DNA of 64,000 bases from Lottia gigantea (Eukaryota > Mollusca > Gastropoda > Lottiidae), in NCBI RefSeq assembly GCF_000327385.1, contig NW_008708707.1:3628298-3692297 (forward strand). Direction: 5' to 3'. This document shows positions 22,005-35,746 of this stretch, in pieces. How positions within the stretch are numbered: position 1 is the first letter of the stretch; each line of letters opens with the position of its first letter. Below the pieces are notes generated by a model, which did not search any database, was not told the origin of the DNA, and saw nothing but the letters and a program-made list of their open reading frames with translations. The position numbers and the translations under genes are program-made.

Positions 22005-25000
22005 ATGGCTGTGAATTGGCCTAGAAGATGGGGTCATGTGCAGAAATTGACAGAAAGATCTGGACCATTTGCTCATCCAGATTTCGAGGCCAGTGAAGAG
22101 GTTGGTAGCATCTTTTACTTGTTGTATTAGTATGATTTTCCATCAAACGATAGGTCACTGAACACAATGCTCTGGTTTTCAATTAATTTTCATAAAACTT
22201 GGTATGTAGATATGTTAATTTCAAATTGACTGAGTTAACCCTACTGATCCTGCACAGTGAAATACATTCAGCTTCTGTTGGTATTTGATAAAAAATCAGA
22301 TGTGGGTTGATTTTTAACGGTTTCAAATGTTGAAACAGAGTTAATCCTGATAATTTATATATTGTGTGATTTTACGATTTTCAACCAATTTTCATGAAAC
22401 CTATTTTTCACAAACCAGTATTTTGGTGTGATCCACATTCTTTTTTTTTTTTTGTAGACATTGACTTTTCTGCAAGATACCTGTCATATACTGATTATTG
22501 GTGCTGGTGGATTAGGCTGTGAACTGTTAAAAGATTTAGTAAGTATCTAGTCTATATCCTGTTACACGGTAGTTTTCTGTTTGATATTTGGTACTCAGTG
22601 ATGTTATTATAATCATACCTGGTAGATTGTCTATAGCCGTGTTTCTTAACATCAGTGACATCATTCCTCCTGGAAGTCTTCTTCCAAATTTATTCCTTCC
22701 CAAAATAAATCAGTCATTTTGAAACGTATTTCACTCAGAAAATGTATTTAACGATTAATAATGAATAGATATAAAATCATACTCTACATATCAAGATAGT
22801 TCAATGTAACCCTTTTGCCAAACGTTAGTTTATGATTTTCTGTAAGTCTATGGTGAATGACATCCATTTCAGTCGTTGATCACCAAGCCTCCAATTTCCT
22901 CCTCTGTCTGACGATTCCTCCCCATTTCAAATTCAAATTGCGCAAAATATAGACAAAATTATAGAGATTTCTAATCGTTGACCTAAATAGCATCAACAGT
23001 GGGTAAACACAATACTTCCTCATTTATTCTGTTTGTCACATGATCTATTGCAAATTTTAGCTACTCTGTGGTGATGTCATTAGATGGTCCTCTCTAGAAA
23101 ATCCTGACACATATTTTGGAGAAAAAAGATAGACATTTAGATTTGTTGAAAATAAAGTGGGGGTACAATTTGGGGTTCAAACCACTTTTCTAGGGGAACA
23201 AATGCCCCCTCCTGTACCCCCACTGGCGCCATCATTGAAAATACATCCTGTCTTTACTGTTTTTAGGTTTTACTGGGAATAAGAAATATTGATGTTATTG
23301 ATATGGACACAATTGATGTTTCTAACTTAAACAGACAATTTCTATTCAGGTAATTCTACGCACATACTTTCTGCAACGATGTGAACATATTTTCCACGTT
23401 TAGACGCAGAATTTTTCTGAAGATAAGTTGGATCAAATGATGCCATGTGGATGTAAAGTTACATGTCTATGAAAATACTATAACAAATATTCTAACTACT
23501 AAAATAGTGCTCAACTTCATATAACCAATAATATAAACACTAGTTTACTTTCTTATATAGAATACAATCAGAGATGCTAGAAAAGTTCTTATGAATATAA
23601 TGGTGAGATTGCTACAGCATGAAAATGTTTTTACTTTTCAGACCTAAAGATGTGGGGAAAACAAAAGCTGAAACAGCTGCTAATTTTATAAATCAAAGAA
23701 TTCCTGGAGCCAATGTGAAAGCGTATCCTTTTATATCAAAGACAAAATTCTAAGCAACTCTGGCCTAGGTATGATAATCCACCATCTTCTATGCCTACTG
23801 TTGCTTTTTGTTCTCATCCAGAAGATTTTGTTTTGATTATTATTATGCAGGCTGTACCAGCTTTGTTGCAATTTTTAAGTGGTAAACAAAATATTAATTC
23901 CTTTGGCTCTTGACTTTCAAGGGTATGCCCCCAGTGAAGTAAGTCGTAAACAGGGTATGCCCTAAACATACAACATTTTTCCCAGCACAAAATTCCTTTG
24001 AGTCGGACATTGGAAATTTTGTACAGAACATAAATAATATTTTGTGAATTGAAAAATTGCTTTATGTATATTCCCAATACCTCTCTAGGAATGGTAAAGT
24101 CGTTAAACAATAGATAACAAAATTAAATCATATCTTGTTGAAAAATTTGGGGAACTGAAAAAAGAATCATTCGATGTGGTAAGGAATACAAGAAAACTCA
24201 GACCACTTTGGAGAGTGGTGTTTCTTAATATCTCCTATTGTGAACTAGGTTGATATTTTGGGGGATTTTGGGGAGTTTTGTAGAATGAGATGCTGATAGT
24301 AAAGCTATAAACCATAGACTGTCATTTATAAACATTATTTAACCTTTACTATGATTAGCTATTTTGCAAAGATACAAGACTATGATACAGATTTCTATAG
24401 AAGTAAGTTGTTAGTTTTATTAAATTGTAATTGTAATTTATGTTTTTATATACCCCACATGGACATGGATCTCAGCCCTACTTAAGAATGTAGAAAGTTG
24501 CCAAACAATAGAGAAAATTGCCTCTGGGAAGATAGCTCAGCATTGGTTCATTTGTGCCTAAAGTTATCTGACAGCTTTTGGCCACCAGAGATCAAATTCT
24601 TGCATAAAGTTTTACTTTCTTTTCAGAATATCATATCATAGTGTGTGGATTAGATTCAATTGTTGCAAGAAGATGGATAAATGGAATGTTGGTGAGCAAA
24701 CTTTATTTTTGACCTCAACTGCTGAAAGAAGCTACTGAGGCTGTCTCGAAAATCTTTACCTAATTACACACTGCATGCAGTCACATTGTCAAAAACACAA
24801 AATGGGGATCCATGATACATTCTTTATTATATTGGATTCAACATCTTTATCTTATTTTTATTTCAGGTAAGTTTAGTAAAGTATGAAGATGGAGAATTAG
24901 ATCAATCAAGTTTAATTCCTATGGTAGATGGTGGAACAGAAGGTTTTAAAGGAAATGCTAGAGTCATACTACCTGGTTTAACACCATGTATAGATTGTAC

Positions 25001-28000
25001 ATTAGACCTGTATCCTCCACAGGTAAATATTTTTATAGATAGGAACTTACCTGTTCTAATTAGCCTTAACCTACGAACAGTCTAATTAGAATCAGACCAA
25101 ACTTTTTTTTATTAGGTTATACTTTAAAGGTAGCCACTACAGTTAGGGTCTAACAATGGTCCTCTTGAACATTCATCCCCATAACCTTTTGACCTAACCT
25201 GATGAACTAGATTTAACCAATCTAATTTCTTCCCTCTCCACCACTGGAACTCAATTAAACAGTGTATTCCCAGAAACATATGACAAGCTTATCAATGAAA
25301 GTCCACTGAAATTGTAATTAGAATTAGAAAATTTTAATTGACCCATTGATTGGAGAGGTCATCAGGTATATATGTGTTTCAGGTTAATTTTCCACTATGT
25401 ACTATTGCTCATACACCACGATTACCTGAACATTGTATTGAATATATCAGAATATTATTATGGCCTAAAGAAGAACCTTTCGGTGGTAAGCATAATTTTT
25501 GTTATACACTCACATCATAATGTCCAGTAAAATAGAATTTCTATTGACATTTTACACATTTTAATGGTTCAAATTAATGTGATACTCCAAATCATGTGGA
25601 TGCTAACACATGGTTAAACAATCAACAAATATAATTTTGGCATGATGTTGCTGAGTGCTGTTTCCCCTAACCTTGACTAATGTTGATTATAGTGAATTTC
25701 ATGATTGTTGTAATGAGGGTAAATTTATTCTGTAACAAACTATCTGCTGGATTGTTTTATAACAACTGCTCATTCTACAGGTTACTTTCTGGTGTTGAAG
25801 TGTTGTGAGGTTCTATATCACAATCAGTTAGAGCATTTATTGTTTGCATGACGTCATTTACTTGGTTACGTTGAACAAATGGTGGCTGTGAGTTCTGATA
25901 TCAATCGGCGTGTGAAAGTCCAATGACCTTGATTAGATTAAGTCACCTTCACTTATAATTTAAGCTGTAAATGGGCACAGATAATCCAGGAAAGATCGAT
26001 GCCAATAGGTTTCGCCAAGGATCAGCTGATAGAAGTATCTTAATTGTGAATTTAAGTTGTTATCCTTGTAAAATATAGTTCTTTCTTTCTGTCATTTTAT
26101 TTTTGACTGCTACTATGTGGGTTTATCTCACACTTTGCAGATAATTTAATTTAATTATTTTATCAGAGGGTGTAATAATAGATGGAGATGATCCCAGTCA
26201 TATTAACTGGATTTTAAAGAAATCATTAGAAAGAGCTAAAGAATACAATATAAGTGGTATAACTTACAGATTAACACAAGGTATTGTATTTCTATTTATT
26301 TCAAATGGTTTGGTTATTCAACTTCAAGAGTTGATCTTCAAAAATCCAATACACAAATCTCTTTATATGAAGGTTTAAAGGGGCAGTCTGTCTTTTTAAG
26401 TAGGTTGGAAAATTTACGAGTTTGAATTAAGAAAATCTACAGACCAAAATGGTTGTGTCAAAACCCCAAATTGTGGAGAAATTCTGAAGCGAAAAAACAA
26501 AGTGAAAGCTTCATTATTCGCATAAAACTGAAAATGGATATAAGTTGCAGTTTTTACATATATATATGTACAATCTATAATCTTTAATGGCTCACACTTT
26601 ACAAATGTTTTCCAGAATGGAATGGACTGTTTCAATGTAGACTGACAGCTCCTGTTTATTTTGATTATTATTTTAGGAGTTGTAAAAAGAATTATTCCAG
26701 CCGTAGCCTCTACTAATGCTGTAATTGCAGGTATATTTACTATCAATAATAATTATATTTTTAAATTTTTTTAAAGTGTGAAGTCATTTTGATTGTCAAG
26801 AATGATATTAAGTGACTTTGTTAGGGTTAGGTAGGGATGGATGTATGTTTTTCAATGCCAATTTTTGTACTGTCGCAGTGAAAATAGCCACAGCCTTTGA
26901 CATCTATACCCCACCTCCTACAATACACACAAAAAGTTTAGTTTGTGGGTCAGATCATGATGGAATCAGATGAAACCTGATAGAAATATGCTTGAACACT
27001 CAACTCGAACTGATGGAAGAAGAAGATGTTGTTTTTACTGTCATATACTTCTGCTCTACTGCCATTACTCATTTGTAAATATACTTCATTTCAGCTGCCT
27101 GTGCTACTGAAGTATTTAAGTTAGCTACAAGGTAACAATTCATTCTTTCATTTAGATAATACCATATTAATACACTGTACAAAATGTTTTGCAAATTACA
27201 AGATTGCATTAAGATATAACTAGAACTCTGGACAGGTCTGTAGTCACCTCATTGCGACTATTACAGTTTTATAAGTTAAGATTTGTACACCATGTATAAT
27301 ATCCAATCATTATTTTTATAACATGCAAATTTTCTGGAGGTCTCAGCAATATTTCACAAAAATTTCTAACAAAACAATGGTATTAGCAGGAATCTAGTTC
27401 AAATTTTGTACTTTTGTGGGTGTATTCTCATTAATAATTTTACGATTGGTAATAGTTGGAGATTGATGTGCGTAGAAAATGTGTACTATATTTTAGTATG
27501 GACAAGTTATTTAAACACTCACTATAAATAGATAAACATAATGAAGAGTTGAGATCGGTCTTGAATACTATTATCAATAGATACAGAGTGTGTGTATAAG
27601 ATTTGCCTTTTAAATGTTGTTCTTTTTTTTAAAGATAGTTGAAATTAAGCAAATTTATGGTTGTTTTTTTTATGTTTGTGTTGGAGATGTGAGGCCCATC
27701 CAGATATTAATCTAATCAGGGTGATGACTGTGTAAGAAAATTAATTAATTTTTAGGTAACAATTTTTGGAAAATATTTAATTTTTCACCCTTTATATTCC
27801 TACGCTGGTGTATTTTAAAAGAAAAAATAAAGATAAAAATTTAATTTTATTATTATATTTTCAGTTGTTGTCAGCCATTAAATAATTATATGAATTTTAC
27901 TGATATAGATGGTGTTTATACCTATACATTTGAAGCTGAGAAGAGGGTAAGTGACTCTTGTTTTAAACTAGCTAGTAGTTTGATATATTTATAATAATGA

Positions 28001-29109
28001 CAAAGATATAGATTATATTCACCAAGTCAGTTCTTATCTCTTATATATATCTTGAAATATTAATAATATGAATATAAATGAGATAATGCTAATTGACTGT
28101 AATTAATTAAATCTATTATACAGGTTGATTGCCCAGCTTGTAGTCAAAAACCTCAGAATATAAATTTTACAGAGACAGATAAATTACAAGATATCATCAA
28201 CTATTTAACAGAAAATGTAACTTAGTAAGTCTTAAGCATGACCATCTTATTTTCTTTCAACCAAAATCACACATTGGAAGCTTGCAAGACAACATAATAT
28301 GTTATAAATATAACGAGCCATTATAAAGTCAATCACCGAAACTAGGTCAAACTGCTTAATTAACAATTAGTACTCTCTGTTTTTAATTAACCCTTACAAA
28401 ACAAATTCAGTTTGATCGAGTAGATACATAGATATACATAACATACTTTAGAAATATTTTCAGGTATAATTTATGACGTTTTTGGTATTGAAAATGTTTT
28501 ACAAAAAAGAGGAATGCCCCTTTAAGACCTCATCAATGCTACTTTTTTTCAACACACTGAGTTTCAAAACTAATATTATTTTGAAAATATGTGTGTCCAT
28601 CAATAATTTAAGGGACAGGTTCACCATCATAACATAGTCTCAGATCAATACTCTATAATAGTGTTCATATCTCACTCTATGACAGTATTTATTTATATTT
28701 TCTAGTCAAATGAAGTCACCAAGTATAACCACAGTAATTAATGGTAAAAATAAAACTCTGTATTTACAGTCAGTGAAATCTATAGAAGAACAAACAAGAG
28801 GAAATCTCAAGAAGACATTATCAGGTATCATAGTTTGTTGTGCAATCAATTATAATGGACCAAGAGCTAGTTAAGATCATCTTACTCTCGTGTTTTTCTC
28901 AGCGAAAATGCCAAATGGTTGATTGATGTTACAGCTGCTACTAATGATTTACCTATTGTTTGAATCGTAAGTACTTGGTTTATTAATGTTATCTTTCTTT
29001 TCTCTTTTCAGATTTGGGATTAGTGAATGGCTGTGAACTTTATGTAGCAGATCCAACAACACCAACTTCATTAACATTTATTTTACAATTAGCTACCAAT
29101 ATGGAATAA
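22005..29109 (+). CDS. UBA3: NEDD8-activating enzyme E1 catalytic subunit (UBA3)
   Basis: Fifteen coding exons: 22005-22100, 22458-22538, 23267-23349, 23642-23722, 24359-24402, 24627-24691, 24867-25022, 25383-25485, 26167-26280, 26677-26730, 27095-27131, 27865-27946, 28124-28224, 28706-28824 and 29012-29109. The product is 437 aa (human 463), intact. With NAE1 it adenylates NEDD8, takes it as a thioester and passes it to UBE2M or UBE2F. Visible: nucleotide-binding GAGGLG at residues 47-52; [17 protein letters not shown]; zinc cysteines CIDC (191, 194) and CPAC (335, 338); catalytic Cys208 in [17 protein letters not shown]; a C-terminal E2-binding ubiquitin-fold region from about 350. The N-terminus is shorter than in human, beginning [14 protein letters not shown]. 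All phases agree. The exon at 27095-27131 is only 37 bp. Poly(A) candidates AATAAA lie at 29653 and 29880. Confidence 0.97.
25807..26090 (+). mobile_element. SINE family B, copy in a UBA3 intron
   Basis: It matches 43711-44000 along its length: GAGGTTC near the start, GGTGGCTGTGAGTTCT (B-box-like), GGAAAGATCGATGCCA, AAGTTGTTATCCTTGTAAAA, ending in a CTTT-repeat tail. The internal promoter-like words suggest a tRNA-derived SINE. The two copies differ at many positions, so insertion was not recent. Confidence 0.7.
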
Positions 29110-29956
29110 ACTTAAACTCATAATGTAAGGTATCATTTATCATCAATTCAGGAGTTTTATTGAAATCTGTTATGGTTATCTGTCATTGTTTATTTATTGG
29201 GTCATTGTTTATGTCTAAGTTCATTAATATTATAACTCTATGGAATTGTTAAAAGAGACGATTGTATAGAGGTTTTCTAGCCTTTTAATGTGTAACAGAC
29301 ATTTGTAACTACTATTTAGGACATTCCAAATTTTCTCCCTGACGCCTGTGGTTCCTGTAATTCCTGTGATATTTACCCAGATATATGTCGTTCAGCTAAT
29401 GCTGGTGAATAAGTCTAATTTGAGAAATCAAAGTCCATGTTCTAGGTTGTTATTGATTGTACTCTGATTTCTTAAGCTCCAGTGAGTTTTCATTTCGTAA
29501 CATTTGAAGGCCTGTTGAAATCACTTTCTATAAAAAACTTCATGAGAAATTGGTGTTTTTTATCCACAGTACTGGCTTGAAAACATATCTAATAGACTAG
29601 GATCCAAGTCTGCATTTTTCACAGACATTTTTCACACCACAATTAATCTCAAAATAAAATCAAGAATCTTTTCGTAGGTCTAGATGTATAAAAACAAGAA
29701 TCCACTAAAGTCTGTATTAAAAATCACATGTCAATTTTCAGACTTCTGAATCCGTTCAAACGCTGAAATCACTGACATTTTATCTAATCACAATCACAAC
29801 TGATATTCATCTCCCTTGACTGAGTACAGACCAACACACCGAATATGTAATGAAGTTTCAGTCAGTACTAATTGATATTAATAAACAGTTGGAGAGTTGA
29901 TATCTAATACACATCAGTACATCACATCACACAGAATATCAGCATGAAAAACACTA
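29110..29956. other. Convergent 3' region of UBA3 and TSR2
   Basis: 847 bp between the UBA3 and TSR2 stop codons. It probably consists of both 3' UTRs. Plus-strand AATAAA occurs at 29653 and 29880; on the minus strand AATAAA (TTTATT on plus) occurs at about 29189-29198, so the two 3' ends may overlap. No other gene is visible. Confidence 0.6.
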
Positions 29957-32900
29957 CTATCTATTTTTAGCACCTTTTCGTACAACAGTCCAACCATCAT
30001 CTTCTTCTGTTTCCATGGCATTTTCATTATTATTCAAATTTTGATTCAAATCTATAAAATAGTAATAAAACCAGTTATTGAAAATAACGTAAGATGTCAT
30101 GTATAGAAATAAATAAGGTATTATAAGCCCATTTTGATATTTATATTTCAATTATAGGATAAACAAATTATTTCCCAAAGTTAATACTGGTCCATTTTCA
30201 GTTGATACCCTTCTCTGTATTCAGGAGTATTGAGAAGGAATATGAAATGAATGACTGACAGATAGATACATGTACCAAAACCATAGGTCTATTGTATTAG
30301 AGAGAAGATGAGACAGGCCAAAGGAAGAGAGAGAGAGTGTGACAAATATATACCCCAACTATGTGTGGGCATAAAATAGTTTAATATAAGATCACAATGC
30401 AGTGTTTTTTGTTACACAGGATCCAAGAGTGCATTTAATAAACACTAAACAATGAAATATTTATAAAATATCTTACTAACCTGAATGTGAGTGAGATGCT
30501 GTTTGGTTAGAAGGTAATGTTGATGGCTGACTGGTACTAGGTTGAGTTGAATCATCTTCTATTTCTTCATCCTCCTGAAATATAGAGCTTTGGTATGCAA
30601 ATATTCTCTCTTTATTTGAAATGACAATCTAACAGACGTCTTTTTTTCAATCATTTTGAATCCATCCAAGACTCCAATTTACCTGATTTCAACATTGACT
30701 CAGCTACAGCAGGTTACATACCAATAACTGTATGTATTTTAAGATTAACATAGATTGGTGCCATTTGTAAAAGCAGGAAATGACGTTAAAAAGGCTCTAT
30801 TTTTTTACTTTTTATGTGTATTTTTTAAACTGCAATATAGCAGGTTGTAATCATAGTATTTACACAGTGTATCTATAAAAACAGACTCTGTATATATAGC
30901 ATCCTTAACTGTTTCCACTTCACTGTTTGTTTCTACACCTTTTCATTACCATTTTGGTTTAAACATTCTTCTTTCACATTTCCAAATGTGTAGGTATGAT
31001 TTTGGGACAGACAGAAGATGTGACGGCTTTGTTTTGTTCCTTTAAGTATTGGCATTTTCATTTTCATAAATGAAATAAAGGAACCCATCTTTAAGAAAAA
31101 AACCCTTGTGACCAAGTTTTGTAACATTCAATACAAGCCAATATATGTTCCTCACTCTCTATATGTTTAAATAAAAATAATTTCAATACCTCACAATCAT
31201 CATCACTTTCAACTTTTTGACAGTTTTGAACTTGAGCAACAGGAAATTTTTGTATTTCTTGCTTAATGTCATCAAACCTTTTTTCTTTACATAACTTATA
31301 AAAATCACAGATCTTTCTTGCAATCTGTAATACATAAAATATACCATACTTTATAATACTATATTTTCAACATGTAAGTTGGACGTAAAACTCCATTCAT
31401 TTCATTTCATTAATATGTAAAATAAAAAAAAGTGGATAAATTTTTGTTATATCAAGAGTGGTTGCCAATCTGTATCAAATCTTATCAAAAATCTAACTTG
31501 TTTATTTCAACCAATAAAATTCTGACATAAACTGTCACCTCTATGGCGTTCACAAGCCACATTAAATGTGTATCATTAAAAACAGATGAAATCTTTATAA
31601 TCTCTTTCTCGATAGTATTCACAAAAATCTCCATACAAGGATACCAATCTGGTGAAAAAACTCTTTATTCTCTTAATTCTGTCGCGTCGCCAGTTGAGAA
31701 TCCTTGGTGTACCACAAAAGTGTACATGAATCAACTTATAATCAAAACTTAATGTCAAAAAAATATAGGTATAAGATTACGTCCTAGAATCAATGACTAG
31801 AAAAATTGTAGGTGGAGATCATAAGACTCCAGGCAACATGGGCAGAAATACCAATCAGTTTCTACAACAGCATCAACTACTATCTTTACACACTTCTTGT
31901 TAAATTGAAGTATACCAATGACAATTGCGTGTATGAGTATTTGAATATTCAAACAAGTGTAGACAGTCTTAGAAGGACTTTGCCTTGATTAAAACCTACC
32001 TCTGTAAGTGAACCATCATCAACTATTAAATCAAATTCGTGATTTAACACATCTTCTAAAAATTCTTCACACTCCAATGGATCTATATTTGCTAAAAAAG
32101 ATTGAAAGCATCTACCGTATGAACATGAGTCTAATCAGAGACAGATGACTATTTTTTTTGTTCTATTGAAATCCATACATACACAACTCTGATTTTCTCA
32201 ATTTTAGACTTCGGGGACTAGTTACTTTGATTCTCCCAAATGTTCAGGCCTAAAATACAATCTTCTGTCTCACCACTATTGTTGAAAAATTGCATTTGTG
32301 TATGAATGAAATATACTGCGTCTTAAAATGTTATTCAATTGATGTAAATGCCAACCAAGTAAAATATAACTTGCCAGGCAAGTTAACATACACCCACTGA
32401 CAGCTTTGTTTAAATTTGGACATTTAATGCCTTCCTTCATATTAATTTGCTAAGGTTTATCAAAGATGTCGCTTTCTGTAATGTTAACAAGCAAAAAATA
32501 GAAAGTAATTTAATGAATAAAGTTCAGTCTTGGGTGAAAATAAACAATGTTTCAGCTACTAATCTGTCAAAAATTTGATCTTCTCTAGCAAAAATGGACA
32601 TAGCTGACAATAATTTTTTTCCAAATCATGGGTTATTTCTTGATGCATTAAAATATCTTCACCAAGTTTCATTCAAATCTGTCAATAATTTTCGTTATAT
32701 AGCTAAAATTAAACGTGTTTCAAAAAACTAAAGCAATAAAATATATCAAAATAACTTACAGTTTTCATTAAACCAGGTTTCTGTTGCATAAACCAACCAT
32801 TCTGCTTTTTCTTGACAATATGCACCACCAAAACCATGACTGACTGCTAACTGAAATACCCAAGCATAATTATTACAGTTAGAAACCATATACTTTCATT

Positions 32901-33753
32901 GACTATTTTTACCAAGGATTTATAACAAATTATATTTCTTTGTCTTTTAATTACAATTTCAAGTTGGGCACCAAAACTATAAATGTGCTCAAGCAGAAAA
33001 ATTCATGTCTCTCTAAGTTCATTGCAGTAGTTAAGAACAAACCACACACCGCACAGCAACATAACCATATAACGGATTCAAATGAAATTCTGTACAAACA
33101 TCTCTAAACATTTAGAAATGTATACTTAGTTTGTTAAATGAAATATGCCAAAATGTGTGAAATGAAATTAGCTGTAACTTAAAAGTTTAGATTCAAATCC
33201 CTTGCAGCTAGTTCTACAATCACATTTTTTTTTGTATTAATCAAGTTTATAAAATTTCAATCACTGCCTGTCATGTGCTATATTGCTTAAACAAACTAAG
33301 TTTTTTTTTAAATAAAACAATATTTTATTCGCATTAATATGAAAAAGATTGGAGAACAGGCTTTTACCTATATAACCCCTCTCCTATTGGCATAACTATC
33401 CAATAACAATTCAAATGAAATTCTACACCGTGCAGTCAGTTATATCTTAATTACCTTTAAAAAAAATAAAGGCTTCAAGAACGGTTGATAGTTGCCTACG
33501 CACTATTAGGGGTCTCCTAAGAGTAAAGAGTACGTGGTAAATAGCCCCAGCCCCCTGAACTAAATGAAAATACATCTATCATCAGCACTGAGTATAACAT
33601 CTCATGAGATTGAGTAAACATACATGGAAAATAACATTCCCCAAATCTTATAAGCTCCGTTCTTTCAACAATTACCTGTAACGCTGTCCATCCTCTAAAC
33701 AAACCACTAACTGCTTCACTGAAAAGCACATCGTTCGTACTGGGGGCTGACAT
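29957..33753 (-). CDS. TSR2: Pre-rRNA-processing protein TSR2 homologue
   Basis: Six coding exons: 33753-33676, 32850-32760, 32091-32000, 31324-31190, 30574-30481 and 30051-29957, giving 194 aa (human 191). TSR2 is a chaperone that releases eS26 (RPS26) from its importin and delivers it to pre-40S particles. The family's WGG-type domain is clear: FRGWTALQLAVSHGFGGAYC then QEKAEWL (residues about 19-44), followed by EFLEDVLNHEFDLIVDDGSL (about 65-84). An acidic stretch DDDCEEDEEIEDD follows at about 128-140, then a Ser/Thr/Pro-rich linker and the conserved end EEDDGWTVVRKG. The start ATG has A at -3 and gives the usual family N-terminus. All phases agree (0, 1, 0, 0, 1). It converges with UBA3 and has no head-to-head partner. 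Confidence 0.95.
31379..31418 (+). mobile_element. SINE-A tail fragment in TSR2 intron
   Basis: GGACGTAAAACTCCATTCAT followed by TTCATTTCATT matches the 3' end of SINE-A. Only the tail is present. Confidence 0.5.
32369..32410 (+). repeat. CTTGCCAGGCAAG palindrome repeat in TSR2 intron
   Basis: CTTGCCAGGCAAGTTAACAT followed by CCCACTGACAGCT closely matches 11681-11725. The 13-bp core is a near-perfect palindrome. It lies in a TSR2 intron, away from the splice sites. Confidence 0.5.
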
Positions 33754-33858
33754 TTTGGATACCGTACATATTAAGATTTCAGTAGCATTGACTTACCGAA
33801 TAGATACATTTTACCTAGCCTACACCTAATCGATTATTTTTGATCTGTGATTAATTTC

Positions 33859-33885
33859 TAGTCCGAAAGATCTGCCTCTATAATG
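33859..33885. repeat. Solo end of the GTCCGAAA element
   Basis: AGTCCGAAAGATCTGCCTCT followed by AT matches the outer ends at 9071 (GTCCGAAACATCTACCTCTA) and 59067 (GTCCGAAATATTGCCTCTAT). No partner end was seen nearby. Confidence 0.5.
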
Positions 33886-35172
33886 TTTTATTTGGAAAAA
33901 GGACGTGTGAGAAATTCTGCTTTTTCAAAATTTAAAGCAATTCGGTTTTTTACCTTTGGTCGATTTGACCTGTGAAATCGTCCATATCTCTTATCATTAT
34001 GCTGGATACCACCGTGCTGAAGTTAACCATATTGTCATTGAGCTCTTTGAGTCAGCCATGGTGGTTAACTGAAAGACTTTAGCTTAGGCCGGTCCCCTAA
34101 CAGCTATTTTGACAGCAAGTTGTTGTTAGCTGGAGAAGGGTCTCTGCATTTTCCATTTAATGCCAAGAGAGCAGGGCATAGGCCTACCACAAGTAGAACT
34201 AGTTCTATCCCTTACATTCATAATGAGCGAGGGGCCTATTTATGAGTTTTCAACTTCCTCGTAGATATGTGTGCTTAAGATACAAATTCAACTTGTTTTA
34301 AAGAACAAGGGCATTAACTCATATATATTTTCTGATTTTGAGAGGGTTCATTCTTCGTCTTCTAGAGTGTTAATGAGCCATTGTGCATGATCCGACAGCT
34401 GTGGTTGATACATATTTCATTTTATATTTTTCATGTGGGCCTATAAAAAAACAAATAATCAACAACATGTAATTCATTTATTTAATATAAAAATTGAAAT
34501 AATAAAAAATGAAATTGATACAAGAGATCATTAGTGTAAAATAAATGATATGTACAATGTTACACAATATAAAATAATTACATTATCACAATACATATAT
34601 CTGTAAGTTTAAATATTCTTGTGTGCACATAACATTAAAGCTTTAGAAAACAAAAACAACCTCTCAGCAGAAAACATCTCATGAACCAGGTGGAATTATT
34701 TATTCTCAGTCTCAGAAGGATGTTAGGTGAATGAAAACTATGAATTCATTTCAATAATTTCAAGTCGACCATCAGAAGAGCTGTCAGTGTAACAAGAAAC
34801 AGCAAGGAATATAGTTCAGAGAGATAACATTAATCGTAAGCACCATATATGTATGTATAATTGATGGTTATATAACATAAACAAATTAATTAATGTAAAA
34901 TACCTGATGATTGATGGGGGACTGATTATGTAAAATAAAATGGACAAATATAAAAGCATTTTGAACTGTTTAAAACAGAAATATAAAATATAAAAGGAAT
35001 GTTCATGGCCTTCATAATAATTCTTTTCTTGCCATCAGATTCTAAGTTTGATATTATATATCTTAACATATGAGGATTGGAATATTAGTAATAATAAATA
35101 ATGCCTTAATTAACATGGCCAATGGCAATCTCCTTCAAATGCAGTTCAAGATATTTTGCTTGTGTTTATTTT

Positions 35173-35230
35173 GCACACATCTCAACATTGTATGCACACA
35201 TCTCAACATTGTATGCACACATCTCAACAT
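35173..35230. repeat. 21-bp tandem repeat
   Basis: About 2.7 near-identical copies of GCACACATCTCAACATTGTAT, probably within the CELSR 3' UTR or just downstream. Confidence 0.85.
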
Positions 35231-35746
35231 GTACAATGAACAGATTTGCAAACAGATTCCGCACTTTAAGCACATAAGACATTTTGAAATTGACTTGACA
35301 GTATTTTTCATCTAAAGATGTAAAAGTAACACAATACTGGTTCATTAAATGATTTGAAGACACAACCAAATACTTTGTAAAATAAAAAAAAAGGAGATCT
35401 GCTTTACAATAAATTTGTTTCATTTTGGAATGTCAAAAACTCACTGAAGACGAGCTAGCACAACCTAGACTTATTTGTGACTATAACTATTATGTAAAGT
35501 CAATATGATAAATATAAATGATATATTGTTGAATCACTGCAAATACTAACAAACAGTATAAATCATACATAACAATAATCATTCAGGTAACTTTTGAAGT
35601 TTAAATCATACACACATTTTGATTATTTAACGACTTAGGTTTAATGGTAACCTCCCATTAGTTGTTTATCTGATAACTGGTATTAAGGTGTTATGGGAAT
35701 AAAATTCACATAAAAAGCACTGGTTTATTATTATAGGTGTCAATAT

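Larger units (their letters stand above)
33754..35746. other. Spacer between TSR2 start and CELSR 3' end
   Basis: No gene is supportable. The left part should include the TSR2 promoter. A lone element end, GTCCGAAAGATCTGCCTCTA, sits at 33859-33885. A terminal GTGGGCCTATAAAAAA lies at about 34434. From about 34470 to 35746 the text is very AT-rich and is probably the CELSR 3' UTR; AATAAA on the minus strand occurs at about 35728 and 34480. A 21-bp tandem repeat is at 35173-35230. Confidence 0.5.

Noticed and set aside
26414-26746. Minus-strand 110-codon frame
   Set aside because: It is antisense to the UBA3 exon at 26677-26730 and its intron; there is no independent support.
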